Source: Pseudomonas putida
GTDB lineage: Bacteria > Pseudomonadota > Gammaproteobacteria > Pseudomonadales > Pseudomonadaceae
Assembly (NCBI GenBank): GCA_029953615.1
Contig: CP124529.1
Coordinates: 5,544,494-5,608,493, forward strand
Reading direction: 5' to 3'
Length of the DNA stretch: 64,000 nt
Shown here: positions 57,760 through 64,000 of the stretch, piece after piece
Numbering within the stretch: the stretch's first letter is position 1
Layout: the number at the start of each line of letters is the position of its first letter
Notes under the pieces: generated by a model
Database searches by the model: none
What the model was told of the DNA's origin: nothing
What the model saw: the letters and a program-made list of their open reading frames with translations, nothing else
Translations under genes and position numbers: made by a program

Positions 57760-58383
57760 TCAGCCACGCACACCCAGCATCCCGCGCTCGACGATGAAGT
57801 CGATCACCGCCTGCAGCCCCTCGCCCTTCTTCAGGTTGCTGAAGGTCCATGGCCGCTGTGGGCGCATGCGCTGGGTATCGCGTTCCATCACTTCCAGCGA
57901 AGCGCCCACATAGGGCGCCAGGTCGGTCTTGTTGATCACCAGGAAATCCGACTTGGTTATCCCTGGCCCACCCTTGCGCGGGATCTTCTCGCCTTCGGCC
58001 ACGTCGATCACGTAGATGGTCAGGTCGGCCAGCTCCGGGCTGAACGTGGCACTCAGGTTATCGCCGCCGCTTTCGACGAAGATCACCTCGAGGTTGCCAA
58101 ACTTGCGCGCCAGCGCTTCGACCGCCGCCAGGTTCATCGAGGCGTCTTCACGTATCGCCGTGTGCGGACAACCGCCGGTTTCCACGCCGACGATGCGCTC
58201 CGGCTCCAGGGCCCCGGCTTCGGTAAGGATGCGCTGGTCTTCCTTGGTATAGATGTCGTTGGTGACCACCGCGATCTGGTAGTGATCACGCATGGCCTTG
58301 CACAAGGCTTCGAGCAGCGCCGTCTTGCCGGAGCCGACCGGGCCGCCGACACCGACGCGCAGGGGTTGTTGATAGCTTTGCAT
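57760..58383 (-). CDS. ureG: UreG, urease accessory GTPase
   Basis: A 207-residue GTPase that delivers nickel to urease with UreE, UreF and UreD. The P-loop [15 protein letters not shown], the metal-site C-P-H of [19 protein letters not shown] and the switch segment [18 protein letters not shown] are present. The Met at 58383 ([14 protein letters not shown]) is the start. It is the last gene of the urease operon. Confidence 0.97.
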   Translation of the reverse strand: MQSYQQPLRVGVGGPVGSGKTALLEALCKAMRDHYQIAVVTNDIYTKEDQRILTEAGALEPERIVGVETGGCPHTAIREDASMNLAAVEALARKFGNLEVIFVESGGDNLSATFSPELADLTIYVIDVAEGEKIPRKGGPGITKSDFLVINKTDLAPYVGASLEVMERDTQRMRPQRPWTFSNLKKGEGLQAVIDFIVERGMLGVRG

Positions 58384-58394
58384 GCAGGCAGTCC

Positions 58395-59069
58395 TCAGGA
58401 ACGGAACAAACGGGTGTATTGGGTTTCGTGACACGATGAGGCAATGGCCAGCAACGGCAAGCCGCCGCCTAGCTGGTCATCGCCCAAAGCCAGTGCCTGG
58501 TCGAAGGCGGCGGGCAGCCCTGCCCCCAGGTCACGCAGCAACGTCTGGGCAGCCTGCTGGCCGAACGGCACCAGCTTGACCCCGGCCATTACTGCACCCT
58601 CCAGCCAGGCAAAACCATGGCCAAGGGCCAACTGGCGCAGTGGGATCGCCCAGTGCGCAGCCAGCCAGGCCATACCGCCGAGCTGGGTGAGTTCGAGGCT
58701 GGCCCGCCAGGCCGGCGCCTGGCCCAGTTGCCAGCCGTCCAGAAGCCGTGCCAGCGCCGCACCGCGCTGCTGTTCTTCCAGACGCAACTCGGCGGTTTCG
58801 CGGTTGGCCAGCAGAAAACGGCTCCAATGGCCGAAGGCCTCGGCGTCCTCGGCCTGGCAGGCGTGGTACAGGCGCGCCAGCACCGGCCAGTCGAGGCAGG
58901 CCAGGGTGTCGTCGATCTGCTCCCGCTGCCAGGCAGCGAAACCATCCGCGCCCCGTACCCAGCCGGTCTCGACCGCCCATTCCAGGCCTTGCGAGTAGGT
59001 GAAGCCCCCCACCGGCAAGCCAGGGCTGGCCAGTTGCAGCAGGCGCAGCAGCGCCAGGTCGCTGTCCAT
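58395..59069 (-). CDS. ureF: UreF, urease accessory protein
   Basis: A 224-residue UreF. The family N-terminus [29 protein letters not shown] is present and the C-terminus ends [14 protein letters not shown], the region that recruits UreG. UreF acts as GTPase checkpoint in the UreD-UreF-UreG nickel-insertion complex. The ATG at 59069 overlaps the ureJ stop. Confidence 0.95.
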   Translation of the reverse strand: MDSDLALLRLLQLASPGLPVGGFTYSQGLEWAVETGWVRGADGFAAWQREQIDDTLACLDWPVLARLYHACQAEDAEAFGHWSRFLLANRETAELRLEEQQRGAALARLLDGWQLGQAPAWRASLELTQLGGMAWLAAHWAIPLRQLALGHGFAWLEGAVMAGVKLVPFGQQAAQTLLRDLGAGLPAAFDQALALGDDQLGGGLPLLAIASSCHETQYTRLFRS

Positions 59070-59615
59070 CAACCGGCCAGTACCAGCGCGGCGCCGGCCA
59101 GCAGGCCACCGCCAAAGGCCTTCTGCAGGCCGCTATGCCTGCGCAGCAAACAACCGACCGCGAAGCCGGCCGCCAGCAACAAGCCGCTGACCGCGACGAA
59201 GCCGGCGCTGAACTGCCAGAACGCGCTGGGTGTGGCTTCCACGCCATGGGCCCAGCCATGGAACAGGGCGAACACCGGCATGGCCATGGCCAGCAGCAGC
59301 TGGCGGCTGGGCAGCAGCACGGCCCCGGCAGCTACCAGCAGCGACACGGCAATCAGGGTTTCCATGCCCAGCACATCGCCAAACAGGTGGCCGCACACCG
59401 CGCCACCGAACATTGCCGCCAGGGTTGCCAGGGGTAGCGTCAGGCTGCGCCGGGTCAACGCGGCGAGCACACCGGTACCCAGCAGCATCAGCAGGTGGTC
59501 AAGCGCCAGTCAGCGGGTGCAGCAGGCCGTCCTGCAGCGGGTTGGCGTCGTGCCCGGGGTGGGCGAAGGCTGGCAGCGCCAGCATCAGCAGAAACAGGGC
59601 GAAAGTCTTTTTCAT
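59069..59615 (-). pseudogene. ureJ: UreJ/HupE-type nickel-associated membrane protein, frameshifted
   Basis: A membrane protein of the HupE/UreJ family, proposed to import nickel. The N-terminus MKKTFALFLLMLALPAFA plus HPGHDANPLQDGLLHPLTG is in one frame (ending at a TGA after TGA-like GA), and LDHLLMLLGTGVLAALTRRS in the next. One extra base near 59504 explains the break and restores the signature HPLTGLDHLLMLLGTG; reconstructed length is 181 residues. Several hydrophobic helices follow. As written the signal peptide is lost. Confidence 0.86.
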
Positions 59616-59632
59616 TGGTTGCTCCAGGCAGT

Positions 59633-60136
59633 TCAGGAATGGGCAGGCAAGCGCACGAACGGATGATCGTGGCCGTGTGCATGGCTGTGGCTATGGCTGT
59701 GCGGCGCGCTTTGGTAGGCGCCCGCTTCAGGCTCGAAAGGCGCCTGTTCGGCTTCTACCGTCAGGCCCAGACCACGCAACATGTCGTCCAGCACATGGTC
59801 GTGCTGGAAGCGCAACAGGCCGGGCTCGATTTGCAGCGGCACGTGGCGGTTGCCCAGGTGATAGGCCGCGCGGGCCAGCAAGTGCGAGTCGGCGCAGCGC
59901 ACCGTGGACACCGCCTCGGGCGCCGCCAGCACACGGATCAGCTGGGTGCCCTCGGCATCGGCCAGCAGTTCGCCGCCGCGCAGCAGGTGGCCGCGCTCGA
60001 GCATAAGCCCGGCCTCGCGGCCATCATCCAGGGTCAGTCGCAGGCGGCTCTTGATGCGGCTGTCCACGTCCAGGGTGACAGTACCGGTTTCACCCAGTGT
60101 GCCGGGGTCGGTGATACGGCGGGTCAAGACAATCAT
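59633..60136 (-). CDS. ureE: UreE, urease nickel chaperone
   Basis: A 167-residue UreE. The core GNRHVPLQIEPGLLRFQHDHVLDDML contains the conserved nickel-binding His at the dimer interface, and the C-terminus has a histidine-rich tail (SHSHSHAHGHDH) that stores nickel. It lies 9 bases after ureC and 17 bases before ureJ. Confidence 0.96.
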   Translation of the reverse strand: MIVLTRRITDPGTLGETGTVTLDVDSRIKSRLRLTLDDGREAGLMLERGHLLRGGELLADAEGTQLIRVLAAPEAVSTVRCADSHLLARAAYHLGNRHVPLQIEPGLLRFQHDHVLDDMLRGLGLTVEAEQAPFEPEAGAYQSAPHSHSHSHAHGHDHPFVRLPAHS

Positions 60137-60145
60137 CGGGGCTCC

Positions 60146-61849
60146 TCAGAACAGGAAGTAACGCTGGGCCAGCGGCAGTTCGCGGGCCGGCTCGCAGACC
60201 AGCAGTTCGCCGTCGGCACGCACCTGGTAGGTCTGCGCATCGACCTCGATCAGCGGCTGCAGGGTGTTGTGGACCATGTCGGGCTTGCGTACCCGGCGGC
60301 AGCCGTGGGCCACGCCGATCAGGCTGCGCAGGTTCAGTTCCTCGGCCAGGCCGCGGTCCATCGCCGCCTGGGGCAGGAAGGTCATGCGCGTGGCATGCCG
60401 CGCCGCGCCCAGGGCGCCGAACATCGGGCGGTAATGCACCGGCTGCGGCGTAGGGATGGAGCCATTGATGTCGCCCATGGGCGCGGTGACAATCATCCCG
60501 CCCTTGATCACCAGGGCCGGCTTGACCGCAAAGAACGCCGGCGCCCACAGCACCAGGTCAGCCAGCTTGCCGACTTCCAGCGAACCCACTTCGTGGCCGA
60601 TGCCGTGGGTCAGTGCCGGGTTGATGGTGTACTTGGCGATGTAGCGTTTGACCCGGAAGTTGTCGCTGTAGCTGGTGTCCGGCGCCAGTGGCCCGCGGCG
60701 CAGCTTCATCTGGTGGGCGACCTGCCAGGTACGCAGTACCACCTCGCCAACCCGGCCCATGGCCTGGGAGTCGGACGAGGTCATGGCAAAGGCGCCCATG
60801 TCGTGGAGGATGTCCTCGGCGGCAATGGTTTCGCGGCGGATGCGCGACTCGGCAAAGGCCACGTCTTCGGCGATGCTCGGGTCCAGGTGGTGGCAGACCA
60901 TGAGCATGTCCAGGTGCTCGTCCACGGTGTTGACCGTGTACGGCAGGGTCGGGTTGGTCGAGGACGGCAACACATTGGCCTGCCCCGCCGCACGGATGAT
61001 GTCCGGGGCGTGGCCACCACCGGCGCCCTCGGTGTGGAAGGTGTGAATGGTGCGGTCGCCGATGGCCGCCAGGGTGTCTTCGATGCAGCCGGACTCGTTG
61101 AGGGTATCGGTGTGGATCGCCACCTGGATGTCCATTTCCTCGGCCACACCCAGGCAGCAGTCGATGGCCGCCGGTGTCGAGCCCCAGTCTTCGTGCAGTT
61201 TGAGGCCCACGGCGCCGGCCGCGATCTGCTCGCGCAGTGCTTCCGGCCGCGAGGCGTTGCCCTTGCCCAACAAGCCGATGTTGATCGGCAGGCTGTCTGC
61301 GGCCTGGAGCATGCGCGCCAGGTACCAGGGGCCGGGCGTGCAGGTAGTGGCGTTGGTACCGGTGGCCGGCCCGGTGCCGCCGCCGATGAAGGTGGTGACA
61401 CCACTGTTCAGCGCCTCGTCCACCTGCTGCGGGCAGATGAAATGAATGTGCGAGTCGACGCCACCGGCGGTGACGATCTTGCCCTCGGCTGCGATCACTT
61501 CGGTGCCGGGGCCCACCGGCACGTTCACGCCCGGCTGCACATCGGGGTTGCCAGCCTTGCCGATCACCGCGATACGCCCGTGCTTGATGCCGATATCGGC
61601 CTTGACGATGCCCCAGTGGTCGATGATCAGGGCATTGGTCAGGACCAGGTCCATGGCTTCGGCGGCCAGCATCTGGCCCTGGCCCATGCCATCGCGGATG
61701 ACCTTGCCGCCACCGAACTTCACCTCTTCGCCATAAATGGTGAAATCCTGCTCCACCTCGACCCACAGCGCGGTGTCGGCCAGGCGTACGCGGTCGCCCA
61801 CGGTGGGGCCGAACATGTCGGCATAGGCCTGGCGGGAAATACGGCTCAT
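60146..61849 (-). CDS. ureC: UreC, urease alpha subunit (catalytic)
   Basis: A 567-residue catalytic subunit that hydrolyses urea. The metal centre is intact: HIHFICPQQ (two His ligands), [12 protein letters not shown] (carbamylated Lys), a HTDTLNESG His site and the flap region [20 protein letters not shown]. Its length is normal. The start overlaps the ureB stop by 4 bases. Confidence 0.98.
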   Translation of the reverse strand: MSRISRQAYADMFGPTVGDRVRLADTALWVEVEQDFTIYGEEVKFGGGKVIRDGMGQGQMLAAEAMDLVLTNALIIDHWGIVKADIGIKHGRIAVIGKAGNPDVQPGVNVPVGPGTEVIAAEGKIVTAGGVDSHIHFICPQQVDEALNSGVTTFIGGGTGPATGTNATTCTPGPWYLARMLQAADSLPINIGLLGKGNASRPEALREQIAAGAVGLKLHEDWGSTPAAIDCCLGVAEEMDIQVAIHTDTLNESGCIEDTLAAIGDRTIHTFHTEGAGGGHAPDIIRAAGQANVLPSSTNPTLPYTVNTVDEHLDMLMVCHHLDPSIAEDVAFAESRIRRETIAAEDILHDMGAFAMTSSDSQAMGRVGEVVLRTWQVAHQMKLRRGPLAPDTSYSDNFRVKRYIAKYTINPALTHGIGHEVGSLEVGKLADLVLWAPAFFAVKPALVIKGGMIVTAPMGDINGSIPTPQPVHYRPMFGALGAARHATRMTFLPQAAMDRGLAEELNLRSLIGVAHGCRRVRKPDMVHNTLQPLIEVDAQTYQVRADGELLVCEPARELPLAQRYFLF

Positions 61850-62163
61850 GCCCTACCCTCCAGCGCGCCCATCACCTTGCCCTGAAAGCCATGGACCTCA
61901 CGCTTGCCGGCGTAGGCCACCAGTTGCACGGTACGCGCCTGGCCGGGCTCGAACCGCACGGCGGTACCCGCGGGGATGTCCAGGCGAAAGCCCAGGGTCG
62001 GTGCGCGCTCGAATACCAGCGCCTCGTTGACTTCGTAGAAGTGGTAGTGCGAGCCAACCTGCACCGGCCGGTCACCATGGTTGGCCACGCTGACGCTGAC
62101 CGTTGCGCGGCCGCTGTTCAGCTCGATGTCGCCGGCGGCGACCTGGATTTCACCTGGGATCAT
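61846..62163 (-). CDS. ureB: UreB, urease beta subunit
   Basis: A 105-residue beta subunit: [19 protein letters not shown], then [19 protein letters not shown], then [16 protein letters not shown], all family hallmarks. The start at 62163 is chosen because UreB always begins with (M)IPGE; the longer frame adds an unrelated lead. It is translationally coupled to ureC. Confidence 0.97.
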   Translation of the reverse strand: MIPGEIQVAAGDIELNSGRATVSVSVANHGDRPVQVGSHYHFYEVNEALVFERAPTLGFRLDIPAGTAVRFEPGQARTVQLVAYAGKREVHGFQGKVMGALEGRA

Positions 62164-62182
62164 GCGGGGCTCCTGGGCAGTT

Positions 62183-62485
62183 TCAGACGATGGGGTCATG
62201 CACGGTCACCAGCTTGGTGCCATCCGGAAAAGTCGCTTCGACCTGCACGTCGTGGAGCATTTCGGCAATGCCGGGCATTACCTGCTCGCGGCTCAGCACT
62301 TCACGCCCCAGGCTCATCAGCTCGGCGACAGTGCGACCATCACGGGCGCCTTCGAGCACGGCGGCACTGATCAGCGCCACCGCTTCCGGGTAGTTGAGCT
62401 TCAGGCCACGGGCCAGGCGCCGCTCCGCCAGCAACGCGGCGGTGAACAGCAGCAGTTTGTCTTTCTCTCTCGGGGTCAGCTCCAT
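62183..62485 (-). CDS. ureA: UreA, urease gamma subunit
   Basis: A 100-residue gamma subunit: [42 protein letters not shown] and [18 protein letters not shown] are all conserved. It forms the (UreABC)3 core with UreB and UreC. It lies 9 bases after ureD. Confidence 0.98.
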   Translation of the reverse strand: MELTPREKDKLLLFTAALLAERRLARGLKLNYPEAVALISAAVLEGARDGRTVAELMSLGREVLSREQVMPGIAEMLHDVQVEATFPDGTKLVTVHDPIV

Positions 62486-62494
62486 GGCGCTCTC

Positions 62495-63328
62495 TCAGGT
62501 AGCCCAGATACGCGGTGGGCAGGCCGGCAGGCCGAGGACGGCCGGGCGCAGCACATGCCACAGGCGTTGCAGGGTGCGTTGCAGGTGTTGGTTGTCATGG
62601 TCGAGCACGCGGATTACCAGCAGCGACCCGAGCAGGGTCGCACCGGCTGGATTGCCCAGTTCGTCGAGCAGCAGGCGCACCTGTTCCAGCACGGCCTGGT
62701 CGGCCGGTGCGGCGCAGAAGGTGGCCAGCAGCGGATGCCCGCCAAGCTTGTCCAGGCGCCCGCCTTCGAGGCGCAGGCGCTCGTGCAGGCCGACTTCGCC
62801 GGGCAGTTCGATGCGTAGACGGCTGTCGAGGGCACCCTGGTCGAAACGCTCGCCCATCACCGGGCGCCCCAGGCACAGGGTTTCCCAGGCCAGCAGGCGC
62901 GCCCCCGGTTCCAGGGTGAAACGGCTGTCGAGGCTGGCACGGGCACCGGAGAACAGGATGCTGTCCTGCGGCAGCCATTCCAGCGTACTGTCAGCGGCCA
63001 GGTGAAAGCGCTGGGCCAGCCGCGCGGTCGGGCCGATGCTGCGGTAGAACTTGCTGGCGCCGGGCATGGTCAGCAGCGCGTGGCTGCCCGGCTCCAGCCG
63101 GATGTCCAGCTCCAGACGGTCGCCAGCGACGATGCCGCCGGGTGGGTGCAGCACGTAGACATGGCATGGTGCGCCTTCCGGATAGAACGGCCGCTGCACC
63201 AAAAGAGGTCCGAAATGCCGCCACGCACCAAGGCGGGTCACTTCGTCGCGCCTGACGAAGCGCAACTGCAGGTGAGCACTCCAGCCTGCATCGTCTTGAC
63301 GTTGTTCGATCTGCTCCGCGAGCGACAT
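62495..63328 (-). CDS. ureD: UreD, urease accessory protein
   Basis: A 277-residue UreD (UreH), the scaffold that holds UreF and UreG on apo-urease. Visible motifs are GALRHFG-like WRHFGPLLVQRPFYPEG, HPPGGIVAGDRLELDIRLEPGS and LPQDSILFSGARASLDSRF. The Met at 63328 (MSLAEQIEQRQ) is preferred over the far upstream in-frame start. It is the first gene of the operon. Confidence 0.94.
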   Translation of the reverse strand: MSLAEQIEQRQDDAGWSAHLQLRFVRRDEVTRLGAWRHFGPLLVQRPFYPEGAPCHVYVLHPPGGIVAGDRLELDIRLEPGSHALLTMPGASKFYRSIGPTARLAQRFHLAADSTLEWLPQDSILFSGARASLDSRFTLEPGARLLAWETLCLGRPVMGERFDQGALDSRLRIELPGEVGLHERLRLEGGRLDKLGGHPLLATFCAAPADQAVLEQVRLLLDELGNPAGATLLGSLLVIRVLDHDNQHLQRTLQRLWHVLRPAVLGLPACPPRIWAT

Positions 63329-63433
63329 CCTGCGGCCCCTGAAATCCGTGGCCTGCTGGCCGTTTAGAGGGGCAGGCCTGCACGGCTGAAGTGCCCGCGG
63401 CCTGACCACTCGATCAAATTCTCAGGCTGGATA

Positions 63434-63451
63434 TAGCAGGTTGCGGGCCAA
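63434..63451 (-). promoter_or_regulatory. Sigma-54-like promoter of the urease operon
   Basis: The minus-strand sequence TTGGCCCGCAACCTGCTA has the GG and GC of the -24/-12 elements exactly 10 bases apart and departs from consensus only in the fifth and first T positions. It lies about 105 bases before ureD. Urease in P. putida is known to be nitrogen-regulated through NtrC and RpoN, so this fits. Confidence 0.68.
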
Positions 63452-63574
63452 CTCCGCAGGTGAAGGAAAATGAAACTTTTGCCACAGCCGCTCTGGCATC
63501 GGGCATACGGGGAGATGGCGCACAAAGCCGGGGCGCACTCAGGCCCTGTTTAGGTGCTGGACTGAGAGAATACT

Positions 63575-63619
63575 GGGGCCGCTACGCGGCCCATCGCCGG
63601 CAAGCCAGCTCCCACAGGG
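63575..63619. repeat. Single REP unit between ureD and the recombinase gene
   Basis: One CATCGCCGGCAAGCCAGCTC unit followed by CCACAGGG, without a facing partner, downstream of the recombinase gene. Confidence 0.75.
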
Positions 63620-63650
63620 ATCGCGCATGGCTTGAGGTCAGCGAGAAAAC

Positions 63651-64000
63651 CTAGTAATCGAAGCGGTCCACTGCACGCCGGCGCTCGTTGTCGTCGCGCC
63701 GGTCGTAGATTGCGGTGGTCTGGATATTGGCGTGGTGCGCCAGCTTCTGCGCAATCGACAGGTCATGCTCTTCGATCACCCGGGTGATGAACGCCCGGCG
63801 GAAGTCGTGCGGCATGATCTTCACGCCCACCTGCGCGCCACGCTGGCGGGCAATGTAATAAATGGCATGCTTGGTGATACGCGCCCGGGTGATATGGCTA
63901 CCACGGCGGATGCGGTTGAACAGGAACGGGTCATCTTCGGCACCTGCCGGCAAATCCTGGCGGCGCAGGTCCAGCCATGCCTGCAACTTTTCGAACGCCC
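63651..64000 (-). CDS. Tyrosine recombinase/integrase, C-terminal part (5' end off window)
   Basis: The frame is open to the window end (AFEKLQAWLDLRRQDLP...), so only the last ~115 residues are seen. They contain the catalytic core of tyrosine recombinases: the Arg in PHDFRRAFITRV, the His in LAHHANIQTTAIYDRR and the terminal Tyr nucleophile (AIYDRR). The family is phage/mobile-type integrase. There is no tRNA or attachment site in the visible part, so I cannot say whether it belongs to a mobile element. Confidence 0.85.
   Translation of the reverse strand, partial: AFEKLQAWLDLRRQDLPAGAEDDPFLFNRIRRGSHITRARITKHAIYYIARQRGAQVGVKIMPHDFRRAFITRVIEEHDLSIAQKLAHHANIQTTAIYDRRDDNERRRAVDRFDY

Larger units (their letters stand above)
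63329..63650. other. Intergenic region between ureD and a recombinase gene
   Basis: A 322-base gap. It holds the sigma-54-like promoter of the ure operon (63434-63451) and one REP unit (63575-63619). I see no gene. Confidence 0.6.

Noticed and set aside
60558-61766. A 402-residue open frame in another frame of ureC
   Set aside because: Arg/His/Gly-rich, overlaps the catalytic subunit entirely; not a gene.
59495-61885. A 796-residue open frame opposite ureE and ureC
   Set aside because: It lies antisense to clearly conserved urease genes and its composition is that of a shadow frame in GC-rich DNA; no recognisable domain.

Overview
The window is high-GC chromosomal DNA of a Pseudomonas, most likely of the P. 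putida group. The evidence is the combination of a fapABCDEF amyloid operon, an McpP-like chemoreceptor, an xthA/prtI/prtR block, a chromosomal class C beta-lactamase, a ureDABC-E-J-F-G operon, and repeated P. putida-style REP palindromes. No rRNA, tRNA, CRISPR array or intact insertion sequence was found.

Layout. 1-12.9 kb: part of a type VI secretion system (T6SS) cluster: tssG (5' end cut off), an FHA protein, tssJ, tssK, inverted tssM, tssF, tssL and vgrG. 12.9-19.2 kb: its effector module: an Rhs toxin whose start overlaps the vgrG end, a small overlapping immunity candidate, a PAAR gene and a decayed second rhs fragment. 19.2-24.6 kb: tamA-tamB outer-membrane assembly genes. 24.7-34.1 kb: a GNAT acetyltransferase, exonuclease III, an ECF sigma/anti-sigma pair divergent from a catalase-like protein and cytochrome b561, an MFS transporter, a cupin regulator, and an SDR/DsbA-like pair divergent from a TetR regulator. 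34.2-48.8 kb: core-genome functions: BASS and EamA transporters, AmpC, small conserved proteins, an old-yellow-enzyme/Fe-S oxidoreductase with a cupin regulator, azoreductase with LysR, uppP, the McpP-like chemoreceptor, and PnuC with a NadR-type kinase. 49.1-54.5 kb: the fap operon. 54.6-57.6 kb: an LtaS-like phosphotransferase and a DUF899 protein. 57.8-63.3 kb: urease. 63.65-64 kb: the 3' part of a tyrosine recombinase.

Functional links. The T6SS genes encode baseplate, membrane-complex and tip parts, and the VgrG-Rhs-PAAR set would be the loaded tip. The ECF pair appears to drive itself and the catalase/b561 genes from two mirror-image promoters. The fap and ure operons each carry a plausible sigma-54 promoter upstream.

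A striking property of the window is that at least fourteen frame-breaking lesions interrupt thirteen otherwise well-conserved genes (vgrG, PAAR, tamB twice, prtR, MFS, cupin regulator, SDR, DUF4157-like, ybjQ, mmcQ, uppP, DUF899, ureJ). Nearly all read best as insertions of 1, 2 or 4 bases, several of them exact tandem duplications. This points either to insertion-biased sequencing error or to an unusual mutational history. These genes are listed over their reconstructed extent and typed as pseudogene, but many may be intact in the living strain.
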